This document shows, one piece after another, positions 37,840-45,520 of a stretch of DNA of 64,000 nucleotides. Origin of the DNA: Salinicola aestuarinus (GTDB lineage Bacteria > Pseudomonadota > Gammaproteobacteria > Pseudomonadales > Halomonadaceae). The stretch lies in NCBI RefSeq assembly GCF_003206645.1, contig NZ_PZJP01000004.1:56784-120783 (forward strand), read 5' to 3'. A model generated the notes under the pieces. The model had not been told where the DNA came from and did no database searches. It saw only the letters and a list, made by a program, of their open reading frames with translations. Numbering within the stretch: position 1 is the first letter of the stretch; the number at the start of each line of letters is the position of its first letter. The translations under genes and the position numbers were made by a program.

Positions 37840-37878
37840 ATGGCGTACGGCACGATATGAGGGGCGACGCCCTAAGCG

Positions 37879-37894
37879 TGTTTCACGTGAAACA
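37879..37894. other. parS-like site 4
   Basis: TGTTTCACGTGAAACA, identical to the consensus, 39 bp after the asmA stop. Confidence 0.9.
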
Positions 37895-37917
37895 ATCCGA
37901 GACAGGACAGCATCTCG

Positions 37918-37933
37918 CGTTTCACGTGAAACC
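37918..37933. other. parS-like site 5
   Basis: CGTTTCACGTGAAACC, with the 14-bp palindromic core intact and both outer bases changed, 23 bp from site 4. Confidence 0.82.
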
Positions 37934-38063
37934 TGGCTGGCGCGGTAGTGCTGAACGCGTGAGTTTGCGGCGCTATGCCCACTCGAGACGCGCTATCGAT
38001 GATTACCGACCCAGGGCGGCCTCGATCCAATCCAACACCACCACTTGAACATAACAACAGGAG

Positions 38064-38095
38064 AGCGCGGCACCCTATCCAAGGGGTTCCGCGCT
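38064..38095. terminator. Possible bidirectional terminator between asmA and the coiled-coil gene
   Basis: AGCGCGG at 38064-38070 pairs with CCGCGCT at 38089-38095; an inner ACCC/GGGT pairing extends the stem. No T-tract is seen, so it is weak. Confidence 0.38.
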
Positions 38096-38117
38096 GTTGA
38101 ACACGAAGTTACCGGCG

Positions 38118-38546
38118 CTAGGTCGATCGCTCATCCCGATGCGGCGACTCTTCTGATGCTCCAGCCCGGTACTCTTCCCCGAGGGTATCCAGCGCTTGGA
38201 TCAACTTGTCGATCTCTTCCTCGAAACGACGCTGCTGCTGAGAATAGAAGTGGCGAGTAAACGAGGCGCCGCGGTGGCGCTGCACCAGATCCTCGAATTG
38301 AGATTTCAACGCTTGGGTGTGGAATCGCAGCCGGTCGGTGAGAAACGCCGCTTGCCCCTGATGGCAGGCAACGTCCATTAGCGCGCGAACTTGTACGGTC
38401 AGCAGATAGAGCTGCAAAACATTGCGCTCCTGGACCTCTCTCTGCGTCGAGACGCTGTCGTCGAGCAGATTGATGGCGCTCATCTGGCAGCAGTCGGTGA
38501 CCTCAGCGGGAGATTCGCGCTCGGGGCGCGCGTCGGCATTCGACAT
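38118..38546 (-). CDS. Small coiled-coil protein of unknown function
   Basis: A 142-residue soluble protein that I do not recognise. It is rich in Q, E and R. Two long helices are expected, including RLRFHTQALKSQFEDLV and RRFEEEIDKLIQALDTLGEEY, with heptad-like spacing. ATG at 38546 follows TGGAGG eight bases upstream, a good ribosome-binding site. It converges with asmA and diverges from the aldehyde dehydrogenase gene, next to parS sites 4 and 5. No signal peptide or membrane helix. Confidence 0.72.
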   Translation of the reverse strand: MSNADARPERESPAEVTDCCQMSAINLLDDSVSTQREVQERNVLQLYLLTVQVRALMDVACHQGQAAFLTDRLRFHTQALKSQFEDLVQRHRGASFTRHFYSQQQRRFEEEIDKLIQALDTLGEEYRAGASEESPHRDERST

Positions 38547-38639
38547 GATGACCTCCAGAACCCATTGCACACGTCTCAAGTCTATCAAGCGTTGAAACGA
38601 CATCCGGTTGCCATTTAGTCGCACGGGACAGCGTGCCGC

Positions 38640-38670
38640 AGGCCGCCTGAGCGTAGGCCGCCTAAAGCGT
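38640..38670. repeat. Short tandem repeat upstream of the aldehyde dehydrogenase gene
   Basis: AGGCCGCCTGAGCGT at 38640-38654 is followed directly by AGGCCGCCTAAAGCGT at 38655-38670. It lies in the divergent spacer. Confidence 0.6.
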
Positions 38671-38736
38671 AATGGCGAGGGGGAACGTGAGCGCCCACAT
38701 TGAAAGATCCTTTCCCCCGACTCCGAGGTATCGATC

Positions 38737-40257
38737 ATGCGCTACGCCGATCCCAACACTACCGACGCCCTCGTCGAATTCGCCAAACGCTACGATAACT
38801 ATATCGGTGGCCAGTGGGCCGCCCCGGTGGGCGGTCGCTACTTCGAGAACGTCACCCCGGTCACCGGCAATGTGTTCTGTGAGGTCGCCCGCTCGAGTGA
38901 CGCCGATATCGAGCTGGCTCTCGATGCGGCCCATGCCGCGGCCCCTGACTGGGGCAAGCGCTCCGCGCAAGCGCGCGCCGAAGTCCTGCTGAAGATCGCC
39001 GATCGGCTGGAGCAGAACCTCGAGAGCCTTGCCGTTGCCGAAACCTGGGACAACGGCAAGCCAGTGCGCGAATCGCTGGCCGCCGACCTTCCCCTCGCCG
39101 TGGATCACTTCCGCTATTTCGCCGGCTGCATCCGCGCCCAGGAAGGGAGTGCGGCCGAGATCGACGAGCAGACGGCGTCGTACCACTTCCACGAACCACT
39201 GGGTGTCGTGGGACAGATCATCCCATGGAATTTCCCGATCCTTATGGCGACCTGGAAGCTGGCACCGGCACTTGCCGCGGGCAACTGCGTGGTTCTCAAG
39301 CCCGCCGAGCAGACCCCGGTGTCGATTCTCAAGGTGATGGAGCTGATTGGCGACCTGCTCCCCGACGGCGTGGTCAACATCGTCAACGGCTTCGGTGAAG
39401 AGGCCGGTCAGGCGCTGGCCAGCAGCCCGCGGATCGCCAAGATCGCCTTCACTGGGTCGACGCCTATTGGCTCGCAGATCATGCAGTGCGCGGCCAAGAA
39501 CATCATTCCCTCGACGGTCGAGCTCGGCGGCAAGTCGCCCAACATCTATTTTGCCGACATCATGCAGGGCGAGTCCGCGTTCATCGACAAGTGTGCCGAG
39601 GGGCTCGTCATGGGCTTTCTCAATCAGGGGGAGGTCTGCACCTGTCCGTCCCGCGCTCTGGTTCAAGAGAGCATCTACGACGACTTCATGGCTCGCGTGA
39701 TCGAACGGGTCAAAACGATCAAACGTGGGCACCCGCTGGGTACCGACACCCAGGTGGGCGCGCAGGCGTCGCAGGAGCAGTTCGACAAGATCCTGTCCTA
39801 CATGGAGGTCGCCCGGGGCGAAGGTGCGGAGTTCCTCGCCGGTGGCGAACGCGAGTCGGTCGACGACAACCTCTCCCGCGGCTACTACATCCAGCCGACC
39901 CTGCTGAAGGGCAACAACAAGATGCGGGTCTTTCAGGAGGAGATCTTCGGCCCGGTCGTCTCGGTGACCACGTTCAAGGACGAAGAAGAAGCGCTGGCGA
40001 TTGCCAATGACACCGAGTTCGGCCTCGGCGCCGGTGTCTGGACTCGCGACATCAACCTCGCCTACCGCATGGGCCGGGCGATCAAGGCCGGCCGCGTCTG
40101 GACCAACTGCTATCACCAGTACCCTGCTCACGCTGCTTTCGGCGGCTACAAGAAATCGGGGGTCGGTCGCGAGACGCACAAGATGGCGCTCGAGCACTAT
40201 CAGCAGACCAAGAACCTGCTGGTGAGCTACGACATCAATCCCATGGGCTTTTTCTGA
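38737..40257 (+). CDS. exaC: NAD-dependent aldehyde dehydrogenase, ExaC/AldB type
   Basis: A 506-residue class of aldehyde dehydrogenase known from ethanol oxidation in Pseudomonas (ExaC) and E. coli (AldB). N-terminal [26 protein letters not shown], cofactor region [36 protein letters not shown], catalytic glutamate in ELGGKSPNI, and catalytic cysteine in [11 protein letters not shown] are present. The C-terminal [31 protein letters not shown] is typical of the group. It is followed 105 bp later by a small gene that probably travels with it. Confidence 0.92.
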   Translation: MRYADPNTTDALVEFAKRYDNYIGGQWAAPVGGRYFENVTPVTGNVFCEVARSSDADIELALDAAHAAAPDWGKRSAQARAEVLLKIADRLEQNLESLAVAETWDNGKPVRESLAADLPLAVDHFRYFAGCIRAQEGSAAEIDEQTASYHFHEPLGVVGQIIPWNFPILMATWKLAPALAAGNCVVLKPAEQTPVSILKVMELIGDLLPDGVVNIVNGFGEEAGQALASSPRIAKIAFTGSTPIGSQIMQCAAKNIIPSTVELGGKSPNIYFADIMQGESAFIDKCAEGLVMGFLNQGEVCTCPSRALVQESIYDDFMARVIERVKTIKRGHPLGTDTQVGAQASQEQFDKILSYMEVARGEGAEFLAGGERESVDDNLSRGYYIQPTLLKGNNKMRVFQEEIFGPVVSVTTFKDEEEALAIANDTEFGLGAGVWTRDINLAYRMGRAIKAGRVWTNCYHQYPAHAAFGGYKKSGVGRETHKMALEHYQQTKNLLVSYDINPMGFF

Positions 40258-40362
40258 GCCCCGGGCGACCCGGATCGTCCTGTTCGGTCGCGCTCGTCGA
40301 GGCGCGATCGGGTCACCGTTTCCTGTGCCGACACTTGCGCTTCAGTCTTCAGGGGGGAAGCC

Positions 40363-40659
40363 ATGAAGGACCTCAACACGTTCACGTTAAGCCTCGACGC
40401 GCCCGAACCACCGCCACATCTCGATCGCGAGCTGCTCGCGCTATGGTGGGCCGGCAAGTCCGAGTGGTCGAAGGCCCATGCGCAGGTCGATACCGCGAGC
40501 GGCACCGACGCCGCCTGGGTCCACGCCTATCTGCATCGCTGGGAGGGCGATATGGACAACGCCGGCTACTGGTATCAACGGGCAGGCCGTCCGCTGCCGG
40601 CTCAGAGCCTGGACGAGGAGTGGCAGCGCATCACGCAGAGCCTGATCGAACGCCACTGA
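40363..40659 (+). CDS. Small conserved hypothetical protein after exaC
   Basis: A 98-residue acidic, tryptophan-rich protein (LALWWAGKSEWSKAHAQVD; AYLHRWEGDMDNAGYWYQRAGRP). The tryptophan/tyrosine spacing looks like one or two short TPR-like helices. GGGGGAAGCC precedes the ATG. I do not know its function. Proteins of this appearance are common in gammaproteobacteria, but I cannot confirm the family. It stands alone after the aldehyde dehydrogenase and converges with the dehydratase gene. Confidence 0.7.
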   Translation: MKDLNTFTLSLDAPEPPPHLDRELLALWWAGKSEWSKAHAQVDTASGTDAAWVHAYLHRWEGDMDNAGYWYQRAGRPLPAQSLDEEWQRITQSLIERH

Positions 40660-40749
40660 GCTTTGCGGGACCGTGCCGCCCGTCGCGCAGCGGCGTCGAC
40701 GGGGGCGCGCCCCGCAACGGGTCGGCCCCCTACCTGACGTCGCCCGGGG

Positions 40750-41739
40750 TCAGGCCGGAGCGATCAGCGACGCAAAGCGCAACGGGTCGACGTTACCGCC
40801 GCTGACGATCACTCCGACACGCAGCCCCTGCCAGGCGTCGGCATTGGCGAAAGCAGCAGCGACGCCAAGGCAGCCGGTGGGTTCGACGTACTGCTTCATG
40901 CGGCTTGCCATGAACGTCATGGCGTCGACCAGCTGGGCGTCGCTGACGGTAACGATGGCGTCGACACGCTGGCGAATGACGCTGAAGGTGAGTTCGCCCA
41001 GCGCCTGGGTCTGCGCCCCGTCGGCAATGGTCCGAGGGGTGTCGATGGCAACGATCGCCCCCCGCGCCAGGCTCTGCTGGGCGTCGTTGCCCGCCGCCGG
41101 TTCCACACCGACCACTCGGCAGTTCGGATAACGGGCACGGGCGACCGTGGCGCAGCCGGAGAGCAGTCCGCCACCGCCGAGCGGTACGAGAAGTAGATCA
41201 AGTTCTCCGGTTTCGTCGAAGAGCTCGTTGGCGGCCGTGCCCTGCCCGGCCATCACGTGTGGATGGTTGAACGGCGGCACCACCGTCAGGCCTTCGCGCT
41301 CGGCCAGTGCGCGCCCCAGCGCTTCGCGATCCTGTGTATAGCGGTCGTAAAGCACGACCTCGGCGCCGTAGCCTCGCGTCGCCGCGATCTTGATCTCGGG
41401 GGCATCCTCGGGCATCACGATGACCGCACGCATCCCCTTGAGCCGGGCCGAAAGGGCAATGGCCTGAGCATGGTTACCGGATGAGAAGGCAACGACGCCG
41501 GCACGCTTCTGGGCATCATCGAAACGGTCGAGAGCGTTATAGCCGCCGCGAAACTTGAAGGCACCGATACGCTGGAGGTGCTCCGCCTTGAAATGGAGGC
41601 GCGCCTGAGCCTTCTCGTCGGCGCAGGCCGAGTGCAACACCGGCGTGCGATGAGCCACGCCTTCGAGCCGTCGCTGTGCTCCGAGAACGTCATCGTAGTC
41701 GATGGCGGGTGTCACGCGATCGGTGACTGAGTGCTGCAT
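40750..41739 (-). CDS. Catabolic-type serine/threonine dehydratase
   Basis: A 329-residue fold-II PLP enzyme lacking the ACT domains of biosynthetic IlvA. PLP lysine in IGAFKFRGGYNAL, FSSGNHAQAIALSA, and the phosphate loop PLGGGGLLSG. Such proteins deaminate threonine, serine or threo-3-hydroxyaspartate; the sequence does not distinguish these. ATG at 41739 follows AGGAGAGATTC; the longer frame to 41931 overlaps the divergent acetyltransferase gene. Alone in its transcript. Confidence 0.87.
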   Translation of the reverse strand: MQHSVTDRVTPAIDYDDVLGAQRRLEGVAHRTPVLHSACADEKAQARLHFKAEHLQRIGAFKFRGGYNALDRFDDAQKRAGVVAFSSGNHAQAIALSARLKGMRAVIVMPEDAPEIKIAATRGYGAEVVLYDRYTQDREALGRALAEREGLTVVPPFNHPHVMAGQGTAANELFDETGELDLLLVPLGGGGLLSGCATVARARYPNCRVVGVEPAAGNDAQQSLARGAIVAIDTPRTIADGAQTQALGELTFSVIRQRVDAIVTVSDAQLVDAMTFMASRMKQYVEPTGCLGVAAAFANADAWQGLRVGVIVSGGNVDPLRFASLIAPA

Positions 41740-41893
41740 GAATCTCTCCTGCTCTGGCGATGGATCGAACCCGGCGACCTGGATCGCGTGGACACTCGGC
41801 ATCGGGCCCGGGGCGGCGCGCAACACGAGCGCTTGCGACCAGGCGCCGTCGCCACCGATCATGACCGCTAATATGGATTGATGGAAGCCACCC

Positions 41894-42367
41894 ATGACGC
41901 CCTTCGATATCTCATGGCACGACGGTCCCACCGTCGATGCGGCAACGCTCTACGAACTGCTCGCGCTGCGGGTCGACGTCTTCGTGGTCGAGCAGTGCTG
42001 CGCCTATCAGGAGCTCGACGGTCAGGACCTGCTCCCCGCCACTCAGCACTTGCTGATGCGTCATCAGGGCCAGATCGCTGCCACGCTGCGCCTGCTCGTC
42101 CCGGATGACACGCACCGACCGGTCGCCATCGGCCGTGTCGTGATCGCCCCTGCGCATCGCGGCACGGGGCTGGGCCACACACTGATGCGCGAGGCACTCG
42201 CGCGTATCGAGACAGTCTGGCCCGGGCGCGACGCCTACTTGTCCGCGCAGGCGCATCTCCAACACTTCTACGCCAGCCACGGCTTTCAGGCCGTGACCGA
42301 TGTCTATCTCGAAGACGATATACCCCACATCGGCATGCATCGCCCTGTCGCCCACCCGATCCCGTGA
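41894..42367 (+). CDS. elaA: ElaA-type GNAT acetyltransferase
   Basis: A 157-residue GNAT protein of the ElaA group. The N-terminal LYELLALRVDVFVVEQCCAYQELDGQD is diagnostic. The acetyl-CoA pyrophosphate loop is APAHRGTGLGHTLM at about residue 90, and the C-terminus has LQHFYASHGFQAV and EDDIPHIGM. Its substrate is unknown. ATG at 41894 starts MTPFDISWHDG. It is divergent from the dehydratase and convergent with gabT, with a perfect hairpin between. Confidence 0.87.
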   Translation: MTPFDISWHDGPTVDAATLYELLALRVDVFVVEQCCAYQELDGQDLLPATQHLLMRHQGQIAATLRLLVPDDTHRPVAIGRVVIAPAHRGTGLGHTLMREALARIETVWPGRDAYLSAQAHLQHFYASHGFQAVTDVYLEDDIPHIGMHRPVAHPIP

Positions 42368-42401
42368 GTCTCCTCGCCGGTGAGCCCCCGGGGGCAACAA
42401 A

Positions 42402-42431
42402 AAGGCCGATATCCTCGCGGATATCGGCCTT
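42402..42431. terminator. Bidirectional terminator between elaA and gabT
   Basis: AAGGCCGATATCC at 42402-42414 and its perfect complement at 42419-42431 enclose a TCGC tetraloop. An A-run just before it (42398-42403) gives a T-tract on the minus strand. Confidence 0.8.
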
Positions 42432-42489
42432 CTCGCCCGGCACCACCGTGTGTGACGCCGGGGACTCATGTGCCCCGGGCTAGCCCGAA

Positions 42490-42535
42490 TTCAGGCAGTC
42501 ATATCTTCCAGTCTGACAGGCGTTCAGGCAGTCAT
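42490..42535. repeat. Duplicated gabT stop-codon segment
   Basis: TTCAGGCAGTCAT, the complement of the last gabT codons and stop, occurs at 42523-42535 and again at 42490-42502. The 33-bp offset keeps the reading frame, so the stop is repeated in frame. The next bases show only partial similarity, which suggests an old duplication. Confidence 0.7.
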
Positions 42536-43795
42536 TTCGTCGAGCAGCGTTTCGATCAGCGAGAACCCTTCCTCGAGCACGTCATCGCCGATGGTCACCG
42601 GCATGAGGAAGCGGATCGTGTTGCCGTAAAGGCCGCAGGACAGCAGGATCAGGCCGCGCTCGCGGGCTTCGCGGCAGAGCTTGCCGGTGAGCTCGGTGGC
42701 CGGCGAACCGTCTTTCTCGACCAGATCGAACGCCGCCATCGACCCCAGGTTGCGACCGCGGGTGACGCAGTCGAAACGGGCTTCCCAGGCGTTGAAACGT
42801 GACTTGAGCTTCTCGCCGAGCGCCTGGCTCTTCTCGAGAATGCGCTCTTCCTCGAATACCTCCAGCACGGCGAGGACTGCTGCACAGGAGACAGGGCTAC
42901 CGGTATAGGTGCCGCCGAGGGAGTTGCCGCCGGAGGCGTCCATCACCTTGTCGGTGCCCACGATCGCGGAGATCGGCATGCCATCGGCCATGCTCTTGGC
43001 CATGGTCATGATGTCCGGCTCTACGCCCGAGTGCTCGATGGCGAAGAGCTTGCCGGTGCGTCCGAAGCCGGACTGCACTTCGTCGGCGATCATCAGGATG
43101 CCATGCTCGTCGCAGATCTCGCGGATCGCCTTCAAGAAGCTCGCCGGCGCGGCGTGGAAGCCACCTTCCCCGAGCACCGGCTCGATCACGATCGCCGCGG
43201 TGTCGCTGGGGTTGGCATCGCTCTTGAGTGTCATCTTGAGATGGCGAAGGGCCTCTTCTTCGCTGACACCGATGGAGGGAACCGGATACGGCGCGCGATA
43301 GACCTGCCCCGGCATCGGGCCGAAGTCGGTGCGGTACGGCGCAACCTTGCCGTTCATCGCCATGGTCATGAACGTACGGCCGTGATAGCCACCGGTGAAG
43401 CAGATCACACCGGAGCGGCCGGTAGCGGCGCGGGCGACCTTCAGCGCGTTCTCGAGCGCTTCAGCGCCGGAGTTGGCGAGCATCACCTTGGCGTGACCGC
43501 GAACCGGCGTCACTTCGCTCAGTTTCTGAGCGACGCGCACGTAGCCTTCATAGGGCATCACCGTCTGGCAGGTGTGCATGACCTTGTCGAGCTGCGCCTT
43601 CACCGCCTCGACCACCTTGGGATGACGGTGGCCGATATTGAGCACGCCGATACCGCCGGCGAAATCGATGAAACGCTTGCCATCCTCGTCCCACAGCTCG
43701 GCGTTCTCCGCCTTGGCCGCGAACTGCGTCGCGGGGCTCGCTGCGCCGTTCGCGACATAGCGCTGCTTGAGTTCGTTGAGTTCTGCGTTAGTCAT
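42524..43795 (-). CDS. gabT: 4-aminobutyrate--2-oxoglutarate transaminase
   Basis: A 423-residue class-III PLP aminotransferase. FIDFAGGIGVLNIGHRHPKVVEAV near the N-terminus, CFTGGYHGRTFMTMAMNGK, the PLP aspartate in MIADEVQSGFGRTGKLFA and the PLP lysine in TMAKSMADGMPISA match GabT, which converts GABA to succinate semialdehyde. ATG at 43795 follows AGGAGAGATCC. It is downstream of an APC permease on the same strand (131-bp gap), and a MocR regulator diverges from the permease, so a GABA-responsive unit is likely. 5-aminovalerate or putrescine-derived amines are possible further substrates. Confidence 0.9.
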   Translation of the reverse strand: MTNAELNELKQRYVANGAASPATQFAAKAENAELWDEDGKRFIDFAGGIGVLNIGHRHPKVVEAVKAQLDKVMHTCQTVMPYEGYVRVAQKLSEVTPVRGHAKVMLANSGAEALENALKVARAATGRSGVICFTGGYHGRTFMTMAMNGKVAPYRTDFGPMPGQVYRAPYPVPSIGVSEEEALRHLKMTLKSDANPSDTAAIVIEPVLGEGGFHAAPASFLKAIREICDEHGILMIADEVQSGFGRTGKLFAIEHSGVEPDIMTMAKSMADGMPISAIVGTDKVMDASGGNSLGGTYTGSPVSCAAVLAVLEVFEEERILEKSQALGEKLKSRFNAWEARFDCVTRGRNLGSMAAFDLVEKDGSPATELTGKLCREARERGLILLSCGLYGNTIRFLMPVTIGDDVLEEGFSLIETLLDEMTA

Positions 43796-43926
43796 GGATC
43801 TCTCCTGTTGGCGCGGCACATCGACGCCGCGACTCTCGACTGCGCGCCGTCGATGCCGTGCCTCGGCGCCGCGCGCTGTTGGGGGCCGACCCTGCAAACC
43901 ACTGCAGAGCCGGAAAACCGTTGCGA

Positions 43927-45348
43927 CTAGTCCTGCTCGTAGGAAGCGCGGATGATCCGGTCGCCCATCTCTCGACCGTAGCGACCTCTTGCCCAGCCGT
44001 ACAGTGCGAGACCGCCGACCATCCACACGCCGAAGATCAGCCACTCGACCGGCACCAGTGCCGAAGGGCTGCCGGGCAGGTAGGCAAACAGCATACCAAG
44101 CGACATGAGCACCGCGAGGATGCCGACCACGATGCCGCAGGAGACACGGTAGGGCCGCGGCATGTCCGGCTCGCGCCGACGCAGAATGAGGAACGAGACC
44201 GCCACGACCAGATAGGCGATGACGATACCCAACCCGCCCGCGTCCACCAGCCAGACCAGCGCCGGGCGGCCGAAGAACGGCGCCAGCGTCGAGAGCACGC
44301 CGATCAGGATGATGGCGTTGGTGGGCGTTTTGTACTTCGGATGCAGCTTGCCCAGGAAAGCCGGCAGCATGCCGGAGTGGGCCAGCGCATAGATTGCCCG
44401 CGAGCCGCCGATATAGAACGCATTCCAGCTGGTGATGATCCCCGCGATGCCGGCCAGCACCATTAGGTTACCCGCCCAGGCACCGCCGAAGACCGCTTCC
44501 ATCGCTGCCGGCACGCTCAGCGCGCTTGAACCGAGTGCCTCGCCATCGAGCATCAGACTGGTGCCGAGCACGATCAGCACGTACCACACCACCGCCATCA
44601 GCACCGACAGCACCAGCACCTTGCCGATGTCGCGGTACGGCAGATTGATCTCTTCCGCCGCCTGGGGAATAACGTCGAAGCCGACGAACAGGAAAGGCAC
44701 CAGCACCAGCACCGCCACGATGCCGCCGATCGCCCCGCTCTCGCCGCTGGCGAAGAGCGGCTGCATGTTGACCGCTTCACCGGTGAACAGCGAACCCGTG
44801 ACGAACATCACGCCGACCACCAGGATCAATCCCGTGACGACTTTCTGCAAAAGCGCCGCCGTCGAGATGCCGAAGTAGTTGATGATCATCATTACCAGCG
44901 AGCCGATCACACCGACGGCGACCCAGCTTGCCTGAACGTCCCAGCCGGCGACGGTCCAGAGATGCCCCACGGCGTAGCCGGGGAAGAGATACTCAAACAC
45001 CGTGGGCAATGCCACCGCCTCGAACGAAGCGACGCTGACATAGCCCAGCACGATGCTCCAGGTACAGATGAAGGAGGCCGCATGGCCAAGCGCACGGTAG
45101 CTGTAGACGTGTTCACCACCCACTCGAGGCATGGCTGCCGCGAGCTCTGCATAGGTCAGTCCCACCAGCAGTACGGCGATGCCGCCGACAACGAACGCGA
45201 GAATCGCACCCACACTGCCGCCGTCGAGAATGGCGCTACCGGTGAGCACGATCCAGCCCCAGCCGATCATTGCGCCGAAAGCGAGCGCTAAGACGTCAGC
45301 GCGCGCCAATACGCGGACGAATTCTTGAGGTTCCGAGGATTTCGACAT
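43927..45348 (-). CDS. APC-superfamily amino acid permease
   Basis: A 473-residue inner-membrane transporter with about 12 hydrophobic segments. The N-terminal AFGAMIGWGWIVLTGSAILDGG is the conserved APC TM1 motif; NYFGISTAALLQK, PFLFVGFDVIPQAAEEINLPYRDIG and GGSRAIYALAHSGMLP also fit. The product is probably an importer of the gabT substrate (GABA or a related amine) because of the gene pairing; this is inference. ATG at 45348 begins MSKSSEPQEFVRVLARADV. The spacer to the divergent regulator holds repeated GACCACT boxes. Confidence 0.85.
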   Translation of the reverse strand: MSKSSEPQEFVRVLARADVLALAFGAMIGWGWIVLTGSAILDGGSVGAILAFVVGGIAVLLVGLTYAELAAAMPRVGGEHVYSYRALGHAASFICTWSIVLGYVSVASFEAVALPTVFEYLFPGYAVGHLWTVAGWDVQASWVAVGVIGSLVMMIINYFGISTAALLQKVVTGLILVVGVMFVTGSLFTGEAVNMQPLFASGESGAIGGIVAVLVLVPFLFVGFDVIPQAAEEINLPYRDIGKVLVLSVLMAVVWYVLIVLGTSLMLDGEALGSSALSVPAAMEAVFGGAWAGNLMVLAGIAGIITSWNAFYIGGSRAIYALAHSGMLPAFLGKLHPKYKTPTNAIILIGVLSTLAPFFGRPALVWLVDAGGLGIVIAYLVVAVSFLILRRREPDMPRPYRVSCGIVVGILAVLMSLGMLFAYLPGSPSALVPVEWLIFGVWMVGGLALYGWARGRYGREMGDRIIRASYEQD

Positions 45349-45416
45349 TGGCTATGTCTCATGAGGTTGTTGTTGGTGAGAGCGGCCACGCTATCACCAC
45401 GCGCAACCACCTGAGC

Positions 45417-45446
45417 TAGACCACTTTTCGGGTCGAGTGGACCACT
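45417..45446. promoter_or_regulatory. Candidate MocR operator boxes
   Basis: GACCACT occurs at 45419-45425 and 45440-45446, 21 bp apart (two helical turns). The first, read on the minus strand, is AAAGTGGTCTA, which matches the AAAGTGGWCTA motif described for the MocR-type regulator PdxR. The second is the palindrome AGTGGACCACT (45436-45446). Confidence 0.6.
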
Positions 45447-45466
45447 GCTTTCCGGCGTCGCATAAT
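45438..45466 (+). promoter_or_regulatory. Probable promoter of the MocR gene
   Basis: TGGACC at 45438-45443 and CATAAT at 45461-45466 are 17 bp apart. The -35 lies inside the second operator box, which would permit autoregulation. Confidence 0.45.
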
Positions 45467-45520
45467 TCCCCGTCCTCGTTGCCGTTTCGGGGGTTATCAC
45501 GATCCATACGGAGAGACGTT

